The position numbers were made by a program, and so were the translations under genes. The notes below the pieces were generated by a model that saw only the letters and a program-made list of their open reading frames with translations, was not told the origin of the DNA and did no database searches. DNA of 64,000 nucleotides from Gammaproteobacteria bacterium (lineage in GTDB: Bacteria > Pseudomonadota > Gammaproteobacteria > Xanthomonadales > SZUA-36): assembly GCA_030426265.1 (NCBI GenBank), contig JAUHYP010000009.1:39309-103308 (forward strand). Direction: 5' to 3'. This document shows, piece after piece, positions 1 through 10,008 of this stretch (the first letter of the stretch is position 1; every line of letters starts with the position of its first letter).

Positions 1-355
1 GCAAGGCCTTGTCCACCACGCGGGCGGGGAGGGTGAGCACGGGGATGTCGCGGATCGCCTCGATCTCGCGCGCTTCGATCACCAGGTCGGTTCGCGGCGA
101 GGCCTGGCACAGCAGGACATCACCGGCGGCCTGTTCCTTTTCTTCCAGCGCCAGCGGCGGATGGAAGGGGTAGTCCACCCGGCCCTCCACAAGCCGGCCG
201 CGGCAACTGCCGCAGGTGCCGTTCTTGCAGCTGTAGGGCAGCATGACCGCCTGGCGCAGCGCCGCCGAGAGTACCGACTCGTCCTCACGCGCCGTGAACG
301 TCCGGCCACTGCCGGTGATCGTGACGGAATGTGAAGAAGGTTTTTCGGAGGACAT
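1..355 (-). CDS. 2Fe-2S ferredoxin/flavin reductase, C-terminally cut by window edge
   Basis: The frame reads from ATG at 353-355 leftwards and runs off the window, so only the first 118 residues are visible. They form a plant-type [2Fe-2S] ferredoxin domain: the cluster loop SCKNGTCGSC (CX4CX2C) lies near residues 41-50 and the fourth cysteine is in LLCQA. The family (CDP-6-deoxyhexulose reductase-like and phenol hydroxylase reductase-like proteins) continues with FAD- and NAD(P)H-binding domains, which should lie beyond position 1. Such proteins move electrons from NAD(P)H through FAD and the iron-sulfur cluster to a partner oxygenase or dehydratase; the partner is not visible here. The ferredoxin domain is secure; the exact subfamily is inference. 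Confidence 0.75.
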   Translation of the reverse strand, partial: MSSEKPSSHSVTITGSGRTFTAREDESVLSAALRQAVMLPYSCKNGTCGSCRGRLVEGRVDYPFHPPLALEEKEQAAGDVLLCQASPRTDLVIEAREIEAIRDIPVLTLPARVVDKAL

Positions 356-558
356 CGTGTGCGCCTGGGGTCTTGTTATGGGCGGGCGCCGGGATGGCGC
401 AGGTCCCCAATATGGGTGCGGGAAGGCGTGCATGCAAGGCAGGGCAGGGTATGGTGGGCGGCGGGCATTGGGGCCGCGAGCGTGTCCTGTGCTAACCTCT
501 CCCGCTTCCCGCAATTCCACGGGATCACTCCATGGACATCGAACCAACGGCCTGACCC

Positions 559-1350
559 GTGTGGCATGACGTATTCACTCCCCTGCGCTGGCTGGTGCGC
601 GGCTGCGGCTTCGTGCTGCACTTCACCCTGGGCGTCATTCCCACGGTGCTGGCGCAGAGTCGCCTGGGCCGCGCGATCCGCGTGGGCGGGCGCGGACTCG
701 ACGCCGTGATGCTGGCCTGGTGGTCGCGCTGGACCTGCCGGATCTTCGGCCTCGAGCCGACGGTGACCGGCGCGCCCATCGAAGGCCCCGTGCTCATCGT
801 CGCCAACCACCTGTCCTGGGCCGACATCCAGGTGCTGCACAGCGTGGCGCCGATGAGCTTCATCGCCAAGGCCGAGATCGCGCGCTGGCCACTGGCGGGC
901 TACCTGGCCAACGCGGGCGGGACCATCTACCACCAGCGCGGCAGCCATGACTCCGCCCGGGGGGTGTCCGAGCAGGTCTCCGAACGCTTTGCCGCCGGCG
1001 GCCGCGTGGCCATCTTTCCCGAGGGCGGCATCCTGCCGGGCACGGAGGTGAAGCGCTTCCATGCACGCATGTTCAAACTGGCCCAGGAGGCGGGCTGCCC
1101 GGTGCAGCCGGCCATGATTCGCTACCTGCGCGATGGCCGGCGCGACGAGGCGGTGACCTTCCTGCCGGGCGAGCACTTCATCGGAAACCTCGTGCGTTTC
1201 ATGGGGCGGCCGACCTGCCGCGCCGATCTCGTTTTCCTGGAGCCCTTCGACAGCATCGACGTGCCGCGCAATGCGCTCGCCGCGCGCGCCGAGGCGGCGG
1301 TCAGGGCGGCCTACGACGCCCCGGTGCACACCCTGGCGGAGGCGGCATGA
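559..1350 (+). CDS. PlsC-like 1-acyl-glycerol-3-phosphate acyltransferase
   Basis: A 263-residue membrane-associated acyltransferase of the LPLAT/AGPAT family, expected to move an acyl chain onto a lysophospholipid or related lysolipid at the inner membrane. The catalytic NHX4D box is seen as NHLSWAD (residues 83-89) and the substrate-binding FPEG box as FPEGG (153-157). Hydrophobic segments lie near the N-terminus (about 14-32). The start is GTG at 559; the ATG at 532 opens a frame that closes after seven codons (MDIEPTA), so it is not the start. The stop overlaps the next gene by 4 nt (ATGA), so the two are translationally coupled. Whether it makes phosphatidic acid or acylates another lipid cannot be read from sequence. 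Confidence 0.85.
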   Translation: MWHDVFTPLRWLVRGCGFVLHFTLGVIPTVLAQSRLGRAIRVGGRGLDAVMLAWWSRWTCRIFGLEPTVTGAPIEGPVLIVANHLSWADIQVLHSVAPMSFIAKAEIARWPLAGYLANAGGTIYHQRGSHDSARGVSEQVSERFAAGGRVAIFPEGGILPGTEVKRFHARMFKLAQEAGCPVQPAMIRYLRDGRRDEAVTFLPGEHFIGNLVRFMGRPTCRADLVFLEPFDSIDVPRNALAARAEAAVRAAYDAPVHTLAEAA

Positions 1351-2354
1351 ACGATTTCGTCGCGCCACTGGGGCTGCGCAGCCCGCACACGCAGTCCATT
1401 CTCAACTCCAGCATCCTGCGCAAGAAGGTGGTGCGCCGGCGCGCCGCGCGCCTGCTGGCGGCGGAGGAGGAACTGTTCCTGGACGGCGGTGACGGCGTCC
1501 GTCTGCTCGGCCACCTTTCGCGCCAGCCCGGTGACCGTCGCGGCGTGGCGGTGCTGCTGCACGGCTGGGAGGGCAGCGCGCATTCCAACTACATGCTCGC
1601 CGCGGGCATGCACCTGTACGACGCCGGTTTCGACGTGTTTCGCCTGAACTTCCGGGACCACGGCGAAACGCATCACCTCAACCCCGGAATCTTTCACTCC
1701 TGCCGCCTGGACGAGGTGATCAACGCCCTGGGCGACATGCAGCGACGCCTGGACACCGGCGCCTGGCAGATCGCCGGCTATTCACTGGGCGGGAACTTCG
1801 CCCTGCGTGTGGCCCGGCACGGACCGGAGCGCGGGCTGGACATTCGCCAGGCCTTCGCCGTCTGCCCGGTCATCGATCCGTCCAACGTGCTGAAGGCCAT
1901 GGAGTCGGGGCCGGTCTTCTATCACAACTACTACGTGCGCAAGTGGTCGCGATCGGTACGCGCCAAGCAACGGAACTTCCCGGACCGTTACGCCTATGAC
2001 GAGTGGTACGAGCTGCCCGGGCTGCGCGAGCGCACGGAATACTTCGCCACGCGCTACTACAACTTCGGATCGCTGGAGGCGTACCTGCAGGGATACTCCG
2101 TGGCCGGCGAGCGGCTGAAGGCGCTGGAAGTGCCCAGCGTGCTGCTGACCTCGAGGGACGATCCGGTGTGCCCGGTGACCGACCTGGAACTGCTGCCCGA
2201 CAATCCGAATCTGGACATCCGGGTCACGCGCCACGGTGGGCATTGCGGCTACCTCAAGAACTGGAAACTCGACAGCTGGGCCGAGGACCGCATCGTGGAA
2301 GCCTTCCTTGCCGGAGCGGAGACGCCCCTGAACGGGCACCAGGCGTTGCCGTGA
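1347..2354 (+). CDS. YheT-family alpha/beta hydrolase
   Basis: A 335-residue alpha/beta-hydrolase of the YheT/ABHD1-3 group. The oxyanion-hole strand carries HGWEG (72-76), the nucleophile elbow is GYSLGGN (Ser146), the acid is in SRDDP and the catalytic His in RHGGHCGY near the C-terminus, so the triad is complete. ABHD-type relatives act on phospholipids or long-chain esters. Here the gene starts inside the stop of the PlsC-like acyltransferase (4-nt overlap), which fits lipid remodelling. The substrate is inferred from neighbour and family only. A G-U-rich stem-loop lies just after the stop (about 2363-2390) but has no T-run. Confidence 0.82.
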   Translation: MNDFVAPLGLRSPHTQSILNSSILRKKVVRRRAARLLAAEEELFLDGGDGVRLLGHLSRQPGDRRGVAVLLHGWEGSAHSNYMLAAGMHLYDAGFDVFRLNFRDHGETHHLNPGIFHSCRLDEVINALGDMQRRLDTGAWQIAGYSLGGNFALRVARHGPERGLDIRQAFAVCPVIDPSNVLKAMESGPVFYHNYYVRKWSRSVRAKQRNFPDRYAYDEWYELPGLRERTEYFATRYYNFGSLEAYLQGYSVAGERLKALEVPSVLLTSRDDPVCPVTDLELLPDNPNLDIRVTRHGGHCGYLKNWKLDSWAEDRIVEAFLAGAETPLNGHQALP

Positions 2355-2426
2355 ACCGGAACTTCAGTGGCGCGGCTGATCCGCGTTGCTGAAACGAGGG
2401 TCCGACGAAGCGCCGTTTCCGGAAAG

Positions 2427-2500
2427 TGGAGCGGGTGATGGGAATCGAACCCACGTCATCAGCTTGGGAAGCTGAGGTTCTACCATTGAACTACACCCGC
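2427..2500 (-). tRNA. tRNA-Gly(CCC)
   Basis: On the minus strand positions 2500-2427 form a complete cloverleaf: acceptor GCGGGTG pairing with CACCCGC, D-arm with AGTTCAATGGTAGA, anticodon stem CAGC/GCTG around the loop TTCCCAA (anticodon CCC), T-arm with GGTTCGATTCC, discriminator T and genome-encoded CCA. It closely resembles enterobacterial tRNA-Gly(CCC). Confidence 0.95.
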
Positions 2501-2560
2501 CTCGGAGGGCGATTCTAAGCGCCCCGCCGTCCGCCGTCACCCCACCCATCAGCCCGTCGT

Positions 2561-3487
2561 TCAGCTCACCGTGGCGAGCGCACCGGCATGGGCGCGCGCG
2601 GCGCTGGCCAGGGCCTCCAGGTCGTACCCGCCTTCGAGAATCGACACCATCCGGCCACCCGCGTGGTCATCGGCAATCGCCATGATCTCCCGGGTGATCC
2701 ATTCGTAGTCCGCGTCCCGGACCTCCAGGTGGCCGAGTGGGTCGCGCTCGTGCGCGTCGAACCCCGCGGAAACCAGGATGAAGTCCGGCGCAAAGGCGTC
2801 CAGGGCCGGCAGGGCCTTGCGCGACCAGGTGGCGCGAAAGGCCGCGCTGCCCGATCGTGGCTTCAGGGGGAGGTTGAGCACGTTGCCCACGCCGGTCTCC
2901 CCGGGGTGGCCGCTGCCGGGGTAGAGCGGCATCTCGTGGCTGGAGATGAACAGCACGTCGGGGTCGTTCTCGAAGATCTGTTGCGTGCCGTTGCCGTGAT
3001 GCACGTCGAAGTCCAGCACCGCGACCCGGGCCACGCCTTCGTGCGACAGCGCCTGTCGCGCCCCCACCGCCACGGCGTTGTAGAGGCAAAAGCCCATGGA
3101 GAAGTCCGTACCCGAGTGATGGCCGGGGGGACGTGCCGCGACGAAGGCGTTGGGCGCGCGGCCCCCGAATACCTCGTCCACGGCGAAACAGATGCCACCG
3201 GCAGCGCGGGCGCTGGCGGCCAGCGAACCGGGGTTCATGAGCGTGTCCGCTTCGGTCAGCGGCACGCGGCCCTCGGCGGGTTCCATGGCGGCGAGCCAAT
3301 CGGTGTATTCACCGGTGTGCACCCGCGCGAGCTGCTCCGACGTGGCCAGGGGCGCCGGCAGGAATTCGAGGCCCTTCAGGCTCTCCACCCCGGCGAGCAC
3401 CGCCTGGAGACGCCGCACCTGCTCCGGGTGCCCGGGGCCCGGGTCATGCCGGAGGCAGTCGTCGTGGTGGATGATCAGGGTGGCCAT
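2561..3487 (-). CDS. Histone deacetylase-family amidohydrolase
   Basis: A 308-residue class II HDAC-like zinc amidohydrolase, at the usual family length. The family hallmarks are present: RPPGHH (His123-His124 as catalytic bases), DVHHGNG (zinc ligands Asp161 and His163) and SAGFDAHERDP (zinc ligand Asp244). A glycine-rich EGGYDLEAL motif lies near the C-terminus. Bacterial relatives remove acetyl groups from acetylpolyamines, acetyllysine or related amides in the cytoplasm; the substrate is not determinable here. It is transcribed toward the tRNA-Gly gene and away from lrp, with 64 nt between it and the lrp stop. Confidence 0.88.
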   Translation of the reverse strand: MATLIIHHDDCLRHDPGPGHPEQVRRLQAVLAGVESLKGLEFLPAPLATSEQLARVHTGEYTDWLAAMEPAEGRVPLTEADTLMNPGSLAASARAAGGICFAVDEVFGGRAPNAFVAARPPGHHSGTDFSMGFCLYNAVAVGARQALSHEGVARVAVLDFDVHHGNGTQQIFENDPDVLFISSHEMPLYPGSGHPGETGVGNVLNLPLKPRSGSAAFRATWSRKALPALDAFAPDFILVSAGFDAHERDPLGHLEVRDADYEWITREIMAIADDHAGGRMVSILEGGYDLEALASAARAHAGALATVS

Positions 3488-3551
3488 GGCGGGCTCGCGT
3501 GGAAAGGCCAGAGCATACTCCCCGGGCCAAGGCCGGCGCCAGTTCGGAAAA

Positions 3552-4049
3552 TCAGCGGGGCGCGCGGTCCAGCGGCAGGCGGGTGCTCTCCTTCACCTCC
3601 TCCATGACCACGTAGCTGCGCGAGCCGTTCACGCCGGGCAGGGCGAGCACCTTCTCGGCCAGGAAGGCCCGGTACTCCTGCATGTCGCGCACGCGGGCCT
3701 TGATCAGGTAGTCGAAGTTGCCGCTGACGAGGTGGCAGTCGAGGATCTCCGGCAGCTTGCGCGCTTCCTGGCGGAAGTCCCGGAACACATCGCGCGCGGT
3801 GTGCGTCAGGCTGATCTCGGCGAACACCAGCAGCCCGGCGTCCACCTTTTCGGGATCGAGCAGGGCCGTGTAGCCGCGGATGTAGCCGTCCCGCTCCAGC
3901 CGGCGCACACGTTCGAGGCAGGGCGTGGGGGTGAGGTTCACTTTTTTCGCCAGCTTGACGTTGGAAATCCGGCCGTCGTCCTGCAGCACCTCGAGGATGC
4001 GGCGGTCGATGCGGTCGAGGTCCGCCAGTCGCTTTTCGCTCGTTGCCAT
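3552..4049 (-). CDS. lrp: Lrp/AsnC-family transcriptional regulator
   Basis: A 165-residue Lrp-type regulator. An N-terminal winged HTH (about residues 12-60, with ILEVLQDDGRISNVKLAKKV and the recognition segment TPTPCLERVRRL) is followed by the RAM/AsnC ligand domain. The frame stays open far upstream (beyond 5300), but similarity begins exactly at the ATG at 4047-4049, so the longer frame is rejected. It faces alanine dehydrogenase across a 117-nt gap. In several bacteria Lrp-family proteins activate ald in response to alanine; the same role here is inferred from this divergent arrangement. The best family match is the global Lrp subgroup. Confidence 0.88.
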   Translation of the reverse strand: MATSEKRLADLDRIDRRILEVLQDDGRISNVKLAKKVNLTPTPCLERVRRLERDGYIRGYTALLDPEKVDAGLLVFAEISLTHTARDVFRDFRQEARKLPEILDCHLVSGNFDYLIKARVRDMQEYRAFLAEKVLALPGVNGSRSYVVMEEVKESTRLPLDRAPR

Positions 4050-4166
4050 GGGGCGCCCTGAAAACCTGCCAGACGGCAGCATAAAACACCGTAAATGGCC
4101 TATCAATGGCGCAATATGCTGGAAGTCGCTCATTAAAATAGTCGAACGATTTGTCGGAGAGCGGAT
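4050..4166. promoter_or_regulatory. Divergent lrp/ald control region
   Basis: A 117-nt, locally AT-rich gap between divergent lrp and ald. TAAAAT at 4134-4139 is a reasonable -10 for ald, though no good -35 sits 16-18 nt upstream, as expected for an activator-dependent promoter. GGAG (about 10 nt before the ATG at 4167) is the ald ribosome binding site. Lrp sites are likely here but too degenerate to place by eye. Confidence 0.4.
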
Positions 4167-5288
4167 ATGAAGATTGGTGTGCCTAAAGAGATCAAGAATC
4201 ACGAGTACCGTGTGGGCCTGGTGCCCGGCTCCGTGCGCGAGCTGGCCAGCCGCGGACACGAGGTGTTCGTCGAGACCAGTGCCGGCGAAGGCATCGGCAT
4301 GCACGATGCCGACTACGAGGCGGCCGGGGCGACCATCCTGCCCGACGCGCAGGCGGTGTTCGAAGCGGCCCGCATGATCGTCAAGGTCAAGGAACCGCAG
4401 GCGGTCGAGCGGGCCATGCTGCGCGAGGAGCACATCCTCTACACGTATCTTCACCTTGCCCCGGACGCGCCACAGACGGCCGACCTGGTGAATTCCGGCG
4501 CCACCTGTATCGCCTACGAAACGGTGACCGACGACCGGGGCCGCCTGCCCCTGCTCGCACCCATGTCGGAAGTGGCCGGCCGCCTGTCCATCCAGGCCGG
4601 CGCTGCCTGCCTCGAGAAGGCGAAAGGCGGCTCCGGCGTGCTGCTGGGCGGCGTGCCCGGCGTGCAACCGGCCAAGGTGGTCATCATCGGTGGCGGCACC
4701 GTGGGCCTGAACGCGACCCAGATGGCCGTGGGCATGGGCGCCCGGGTGATCCTGCTCGACCGCAGCGTGGACGTGCTGCGCCAGTTCGACCAGGTCTTCG
4801 GCAGCCAGGTGGAGACGGTCTACTCCAGTGCGGACGCCATCGAAACGCATGTCGCCAACGCGGACCTCGTGATCGGCGGCGTCCTGATTCCCGGTGCGGC
4901 TGCGCCCAAGCTGGTCACCCGCAAGCACCTCGCCCTGATGCGGCCCGGCTCGGTGCTGGTGGACGTGGCCATCGACCAGGGGGGCTGTTTCGAGACCTCG
5001 AAGCCCACCACCCACGCCGATCCGACCTACGTGGTCGACGACATCGTGCATTACTGCGTGGCGAACATGCCCGGCGCGGTACCGCGCACCTCCACGTTCG
5101 CGCTGAACAATGCCACCCTGCGCCACGCCATCGCGCTGGCGGACAAGGGCGCGCGGGCTGCCCTGCTGGACGACCGGAACCTGCTGGCCGGCCTGAACGT
5201 GCACCGCGGCATGGTGACCTACGAAGAGGTGGCCCGGGACCTGGGCTACGACTACACCCCGGCGCGGGAGGCCCTGCAAACCCCCTGA
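4167..5288 (+). CDS. ald: Alanine dehydrogenase
   Basis: A 373-residue NAD-dependent L-alanine dehydrogenase, interconverting L-alanine and pyruvate plus ammonia in the cytosol. The N-terminus ([18 protein letters not shown]) is diagnostic. Lys75 (VKVKEP) and His96 (YLHLAPD) match the pyruvate-binding and catalytic residues of the family, and the dinucleotide fold carries IGGGTVG (174-180). Length matches known Ald proteins (about 371). It is divergent from lrp and followed by an omega-aminotransferase and a semialdehyde dehydrogenase, which together suggest an amino acid/beta-amino acid degradation locus. Confidence 0.95.
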   Translation: MKIGVPKEIKNHEYRVGLVPGSVRELASRGHEVFVETSAGEGIGMHDADYEAAGATILPDAQAVFEAARMIVKVKEPQAVERAMLREEHILYTYLHLAPDAPQTADLVNSGATCIAYETVTDDRGRLPLLAPMSEVAGRLSIQAGAACLEKAKGGSGVLLGGVPGVQPAKVVIIGGGTVGLNATQMAVGMGARVILLDRSVDVLRQFDQVFGSQVETVYSSADAIETHVANADLVIGGVLIPGAAAPKLVTRKHLALMRPGSVLVDVAIDQGGCFETSKPTTHADPTYVVDDIVHYCVANMPGAVPRTSTFALNNATLRHAIALADKGARAALLDDRNLLAGLNVHRGMVTYEEVARDLGYDYTPAREALQTP

Positions 5289-5395
5289 TCGGCTACCATG
5301 AGGGGTCCCGCCGCCCGCGCGGCGGCGGCCGGATGACCCGGGGGGTGGAGACGCCGCCCCGGAACGCACCACGACGACAGGAACTGGGCTCGACG

Positions 5396-6700
5396 ATGAA
5401 AAAAATGGATTCCTTCTGGATGCCTTTCACCGGCAACCGGATTTTCAAGGACAACCCCCGCCTGCTGCAGACCGCCCGCGGCATGCATTACACCAAGCCC
5501 GATGGCAGCCAGGTCCTGGACATGGTCGCGGGCCTCTGGTGCTGCAACGCCGGCCACAACGACCCGCGCATCGTCTCGGCCATCCAGGGCCAGGCGGCGG
5601 AGATGGACTACGCGCCGCATTTCAATTTCGGGCACCCGGCGGCCTTCGACCTGGCGGAGCAGCTGGTGGAAATCACCCCGCCGGGTATCGACCACGTGTT
5701 CTTCACCAACTCCGGATCCGAGTCCGTGGACACGGCCCTGAAGATCGCCCTGGCGTACCAGCGAGAGCGGGGCAAGGGCACGAAGACGCGATTCATCGGA
5801 CGCGAGCGCGCCTACCACGGCGTGGGATTCGGCGGCATTTCCGTGGGCGGAATTCCCTACACCCGCCAGCAGTTCTCCGGCGCCATGCTGCCCGGCGTCG
5901 ACCACCTGCCGCACACCCACCTCATCGACCGCAACGCCTTCTCGCGCGGCCTGCCGGCGCACGGCGCGGAGTTGGCGGATGAACTCGAGCGCATCGTCGC
6001 GCTCCATCACCCGGACAACATCGCCGCGGTGATCGTGGAGCCGGTATCGGGATCGGCCGGCGTGCTGATTCCGCCGGTGGGCTACCTCAAGCGGTTGCGC
6101 GAGATCTGCGACCGCCACGACCTGCTGCTGATCTTCGACGAGGTCATCACCGGCTTCGGCCGGCTCGGTTCACCGTTCGCGGCCCAGGAGTTCGACGTGG
6201 TCCCGGACATGATCACCACCGCCAAGGGCCTGACCAGTGGCGCCGTGCCCATGGGGGCGGTGTTCGTGGCGGACCGGATCTGGCGCGAGTTCATGGACAA
6301 GCCCGGCAGCGCCATCGAGTTCTTCCACGGCTATACCTACTCGGCGCATCCCCTGGCGGTGGCCGCCTGTGGCGCCACGCAGCGGGTCTACCGGGAAGAC
6401 GGCCTGTTCGAGCGGGCCAGGGCCATGGCGCCGGTGTTCGAGGAAGGCCTGCATTCGCTGAAGGATGCGCCGCACGTCATCGACATCCGCAACTATGGCC
6501 TGATGGGCGCGGTCGAGCTGGCGCCGGAAGCCGGCGCGCCGGGCGCCAAGGCCATGCGCGCCCTGCAGGCGGCGTTCGACGCCGGCGTCATGATCCGCGT
6601 CACCGGCGACACCATCGCCTTCAGCCCGCCGTTGATCATCGAGGAATCCCACATCGGCCAGGCCGTCGATACGGTGCGGCGGGTGCTGGAAGAGCTGTGA
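5396..6700 (+). CDS. Omega-amino acid--pyruvate aminotransferase (beta-alanine type)
   Basis: A 434-residue class III PLP aminotransferase. The PLP lysine is Lys277 in TTAKGLTSG, and the cofactor-holding Asp is in [11 protein letters not shown] (Asp248). The N-terminal [11 protein letters not shown] and the LWCCNAGHN segment are typical of beta-alanine:pyruvate aminotransferases. The ATG at 5396 is chosen over an in-frame ATG at 5333, because similarity starts at MDSFWMPF. It would turn beta-alanine and pyruvate into malonate semialdehyde and alanine. Its stop overlaps the semialdehyde dehydrogenase start by 4 nt, and that enzyme would take the product onward; alanine dehydrogenase just upstream would recycle the alanine. 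Confidence 0.87.
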   Translation: MKKMDSFWMPFTGNRIFKDNPRLLQTARGMHYTKPDGSQVLDMVAGLWCCNAGHNDPRIVSAIQGQAAEMDYAPHFNFGHPAAFDLAEQLVEITPPGIDHVFFTNSGSESVDTALKIALAYQRERGKGTKTRFIGRERAYHGVGFGGISVGGIPYTRQQFSGAMLPGVDHLPHTHLIDRNAFSRGLPAHGAELADELERIVALHHPDNIAAVIVEPVSGSAGVLIPPVGYLKRLREICDRHDLLLIFDEVITGFGRLGSPFAAQEFDVVPDMITTAKGLTSGAVPMGAVFVADRIWREFMDKPGSAIEFFHGYTYSAHPLAVAACGATQRVYREDGLFERARAMAPVFEEGLHSLKDAPHVIDIRNYGLMGAVELAPEAGAPGAKAMRALQAAFDAGVMIRVTGDTIAFSPPLIIEESHIGQAVDTVRRVLEEL

Positions 6701-8235
6701 GCGCCGCCGGCGACGGCGCCGCCAGGGCCGGCCAGGACCTCCCGGTCCTGCGGCACTGGATCGGTGGCAAGGCCGTCCCGGACCTCAGCGGCCGTCGCGG
6801 CGACGTCTTCGACCCGGCCACTGGCAGGGTGCAGGCCCGTGTGCCGTTCGCCGATGCGGTCGAACTCGATGCCGCGGTGCAGGCGGCAAAGGCGGCGTTT
6901 CCCGCCTGGGCCGCCTGGCCCGCCCTGCGGCGGGCGCGTTGCCTGTTTCGTCTCAAGCAACTGATCGAACAGCGCGCGGACGATCTGGCCGCCATCATCA
7001 CCCGTGAACACGGCAAAGTGCTGGACGATGCCCGCGGCGAGGTCCAGCGGGGCCTGGAGGTGGTGGAGTTCGCCTGCGCCGCCCCGCAGCTGCTCAAGGG
7101 CGAATACTCCGACCAGGTCGGGAGCGGCGTGGACAGCTGGTCCCTGCGCCAGCCCCTGGGCGTGGCCGCCGGCATCACGCCGTTCAATTTCCCCGCCATG
7201 GTGCCCCTGTGGATGGCGCCCCTGGCCCTGGCCTGCGGCAATGCCTTCATTCTCAAGCCTTCGGAACGCGACCCGGGCGCCTCGATGCTGCTGGCGGAAC
7301 TGTTCGCCGAGGCCGGCGTGCCCGAAGGCGTGTTCAGCGTCGTGCATGGCGACGCCGAAACGGTCGACGCCCTGCTGGCGCATCCCGACATCGCCGCCGT
7401 CAGTTTCGTGGGCTCCACGCCCATCGCACGCAAGATCGCGGAGACCGCGATGGCCAGCGGCAAACGCGTGCAGGCCCTGGGTGGCGCGAAAAACCACCTC
7501 GTGGTCATGCCCGATGCCCCCATCGACCGTGCGGCCGACGCCCTGGTCGGCTCGGCCTTCGGCGCCGCCGGGGAACGATGCATGGCCGTTTCCGTGGCGG
7601 TGGCGGTGGGCGATGAAGTCGCCGACGCGCTGATCGCGGCGCTGGCGCCCCGTGTCGCCGCCCTGAAGATCGGGCCGGGCGACGAGCCCGGGGTGGAGAT
7701 GGGGCCCCTGGTCACGGCGGAGCATCGTTCCCGGGTGCTCGGATACGTCGAGTCCGGCGTGGCCGAAGGCGCCGAACTCGTCGTGGACGGGCGTGGGTAC
7801 TCGAACGAGCGCCACCCGGAGGGTTTCTTCCTGGGCGGCTGCCTGTTCGATGGCGTGACCCCGGCCATGCGCATCTACCGGGAGGAGATTTTCGGACCGG
7901 TGCTCTGCGTGGTCCGCGCGGCCAGTTACGCCGAGGCCCTGGCCCTGGTGAACCGCCACGCCTACGGCAACGGTGCGTCCATCTTCACCCGCGAAGGCGA
8001 CTGTGCGCGGGATTTCGCGCAGAGGGCGCAGGCGGGCATGGTCGGCGTGAACGTGCCGATTCCGGTGCCCATGGCCTTCCACAGCTTCGGCGGCTGGAAG
8101 CAGTCCCTGTTCGGTGACCACCACGTCTACGGCCCCGAGGGAGTCCGCTTCTACACGCGCCTGAAGACCGTCACGCAGCGCTGGTTCGAGGGTGAGCGCG
8201 AGGGGGCGGACTTCCACTTCCCGCAATTGGGTTGA
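6697..8235 (+). CDS. mmsA: CoA-acylating methylmalonate-semialdehyde dehydrogenase
   Basis: A 512-residue aldehyde dehydrogenase of the MMSDH subgroup, converting (methyl)malonate semialdehyde plus CoA and NAD to propionyl-/acetyl-CoA. The nucleophile is Cys295 in GERCMAV. The position that is Glu in ordinary ALDHs is Asn266 in GGAKNH, which is the MMSDH signature. The cofactor-binding region has PFNFPAM (162-168). The start is GTG at 6697, inside the aminotransferase stop (GTGA). With the aminotransferase upstream it makes a two-step route from beta-alanine (or from valine-derived intermediates) to CoA esters. Confidence 0.9.
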   Translation: MSAAGDGAARAGQDLPVLRHWIGGKAVPDLSGRRGDVFDPATGRVQARVPFADAVELDAAVQAAKAAFPAWAAWPALRRARCLFRLKQLIEQRADDLAAIITREHGKVLDDARGEVQRGLEVVEFACAAPQLLKGEYSDQVGSGVDSWSLRQPLGVAAGITPFNFPAMVPLWMAPLALACGNAFILKPSERDPGASMLLAELFAEAGVPEGVFSVVHGDAETVDALLAHPDIAAVSFVGSTPIARKIAETAMASGKRVQALGGAKNHLVVMPDAPIDRAADALVGSAFGAAGERCMAVSVAVAVGDEVADALIAALAPRVAALKIGPGDEPGVEMGPLVTAEHRSRVLGYVESGVAEGAELVVDGRGYSNERHPEGFFLGGCLFDGVTPAMRIYREEIFGPVLCVVRAASYAEALALVNRHAYGNGASIFTREGDCARDFAQRAQAGMVGVNVPIPVPMAFHSFGGWKQSLFGDHHVYGPEGVRFYTRLKTVTQRWFEGEREGADFHFPQLG

Positions 8236-8308
8236 ACCCGGGGCGGTTCACCACAATCCAATGCTTCGGCCAACCACGGCCCCGAATTCCCCACGGGAGG
8301 ATTGAACG

Positions 8309-9205
8309 ATGACGCGCATCCTGTTGTTCCTGGCCACCAACGCGGCCGTCCTGGTGCTGATTTCCGTCGTGTTCCAGGTGCTCGGCATCGAGGGCATTCT
8401 GGCTGAGAACGGCGTGGACCTGAACCTCCAGGCGCTGCTGGTGATGTCGGCGGTGATCGGGTTCGCCGGTTCCTTCATTTCGCTCGCCATGTCCAAGTTC
8501 GCCGCCAAGCGGGGTATGCGGGTCCAGGTCATCGAACAACCGAGGAACCAGGCGGAACAGTGGCTGGTGGACACCGTGCGCCGCCAGGCCGAGGCCGCCG
8601 GGATCGGCATGCCGGAAGTGGGCGTGTTCGATTCGCCGCAACCCAACGCCTTCGCGACGGGCATGCGCCGGAACGATTCCCTGGTGGCGGTGAGCACCGG
8701 GTTGTTGCGGCACATGAGCCAGGACGAAGTCGAGGCCGTGCTCGGCCACGAGGTGGCGCACGTGGCCAATGGCGACATGGTCACCATGGCCCTGATGCAG
8801 GGCGTCGTGAACACCTTCGTCATCTTTCTTTCGCGGGTCATCGGCCACACGGTCGACCGCGTGGTCTTCAAGACCGAGCGCGGCTACGGCCCCGCTTACT
8901 ACATCGTGAGCATCCTGGCCCAGATCGTCCTCGGCATCCTGGCCAGCATGATCGTCATGTGGTTCTCGCGGCGTCGCGAATTCCGCGCGGACGCCGGCGG
9001 CGCGCAGTTCGCCGGCCGCGAAAAGATGATCGGCGCCCTGCGCGCCCTTCAGCGCCAGAGCGAGCCGGAGGACCTGCCGGGGCAGTTCGCCGCCTTCGGG
9101 ATTTCCGGCGGTATGGGGCAGGGCATCAAGCGCCTGTTCATGAGCCACCCGCCGCTGGCCGAACGCATCGCGGCCCTGGAATCCGGGCGGGGCGTGAATG
9201 TTTGA
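8309..9205 (+). CDS. htpX: Membrane zinc protease HtpX
   Basis: A 298-residue M48 metallopeptidase of the inner membrane, degrading misfolded membrane proteins together with FtsH. Zinc motif HEVAH at 147-151, third ligand Glu in [11 protein letters not shown]. Two N-terminal transmembrane segments (about 4-24 and 41-61) and two more after the zinc motif (about 162-178 and 194-215) match the HtpX topology. A good Shine-Dalgarno (GGGAGG) precedes the ATG at 8309. It stands alone between mmsA and a dioxygenase gene; no heat-shock promoter was recognised. Confidence 0.93.
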   Translation: MTRILLFLATNAAVLVLISVVFQVLGIEGILAENGVDLNLQALLVMSAVIGFAGSFISLAMSKFAAKRGMRVQVIEQPRNQAEQWLVDTVRRQAEAAGIGMPEVGVFDSPQPNAFATGMRRNDSLVAVSTGLLRHMSQDEVEAVLGHEVAHVANGDMVTMALMQGVVNTFVIFLSRVIGHTVDRVVFKTERGYGPAYYIVSILAQIVLGILASMIVMWFSRRREFRADAGGAQFAGREKMIGALRALQRQSEPEDLPGQFAAFGISGGMGQGIKRLFMSHPPLAERIAALESGRGVNV

Positions 9206-9250
9206 GCGCGTGCCTACAATGCATCACGGGAAACGATAAGCTGCAAACCC

Positions 9251-10003
9251 ATGAGTGATCCCATCCAGGTCGAAACCAGGGCGACAGGCCTTCACGACAT
9301 CCTGCGCGAGTTTGGCGCCGTTGTCGTACCGGGCGTGTACACGGCGGACGAGATTGCCGAGGCGCGCAAAACGGTGCTCGAACACCGCCACCTGATGCAC
9401 AACACGCGCAGTACGCCGTCCTCGCGCCATTTGGCCGGATTCCACCGCTTTCCGCGGCTGGAGGGACTGCACCGTTTGATCACGGCCCAGCCGGTGCTGC
9501 GCGCCCACATGGAGGCGTTGTGCGGGGCCGAAGTGCGAACCATCGGCCTCAGCGACATCACCGTGAACCGCTCCCAGCAGTGGCACAAGGACCTGTTGAG
9601 AGGCGAGTTCACGGACGTACTGGACCACGCCACGCCCTGCGCCGCCTGGCACGGGAACGTGTTCAAGGTCATCGTCTACCTGCAGGATTCGCAGTCGCTG
9701 AAGATCCTGCCCGGTTCGCACCGCCAGGACATCTGCCTTGAGAACGACACCCACGCGATTCCGATGGAGGGCACCGAAGTCACGACGCTGTCGGCCCGCG
9801 CCGGTGATGCCGTGATCATCGACATCTGCACCACCCATCGCGGCTCGCCCGAATCGGCCTTTGCCGGCGAGGAAGCGGAGCGCGACCCGAAGATTCTCGT
9901 GTCGACCGTGTTCGGCAATCCGGCATCCGCGCTCACCCGGCGCATGGAAGTGGGCAACATGAAACGCATGGCGGCCTGGATGGAGCGCCACGCGCACCAC
10001 TGA
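9251..10003 (+). CDS. Phytanoyl-CoA dioxygenase (PhyH)-family protein
   Basis: A 250-residue Fe(II)/2-oxoglutarate-dependent dioxygenase of the PhyH family. The metal ligands are visible as His112-X-Asp114 (QWHKDL) and the distal His196 in CTTHRGSPES, with the double-stranded beta-helix strands between them. It is expected to hydroxylate a small organic substrate in the cytosol; members act on lipids, ectoine, quorum-sensing quinolones and others, so the substrate is open. A -10-like TACAAT is at 9214-9219. The next gene is convergent and ends only 5 nt away. Confidence 0.72.
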   Translation: MSDPIQVETRATGLHDILREFGAVVVPGVYTADEIAEARKTVLEHRHLMHNTRSTPSSRHLAGFHRFPRLEGLHRLITAQPVLRAHMEALCGAEVRTIGLSDITVNRSQQWHKDLLRGEFTDVLDHATPCAAWHGNVFKVIVYLQDSQSLKILPGSHRQDICLENDTHAIPMEGTEVTTLSARAGDAVIIDICTTHRGSPESAFAGEEAERDPKILVSTVFGNPASALTRRMEVGNMKRMAAWMERHAHH

Positions 10004-10008
10004 GCGCC

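Noticed and set aside
532..558. ATG at 532 as start of the PlsC gene
   Set aside because: The frame ends after seven codons; the acyltransferase frame starts at GTG 559.
3552..5372. A 606-codon minus-strand frame extending lrp under the whole ald gene
   Set aside because: The added part is the antisense of ald; Lrp similarity starts at the ATG at 4047-4049.
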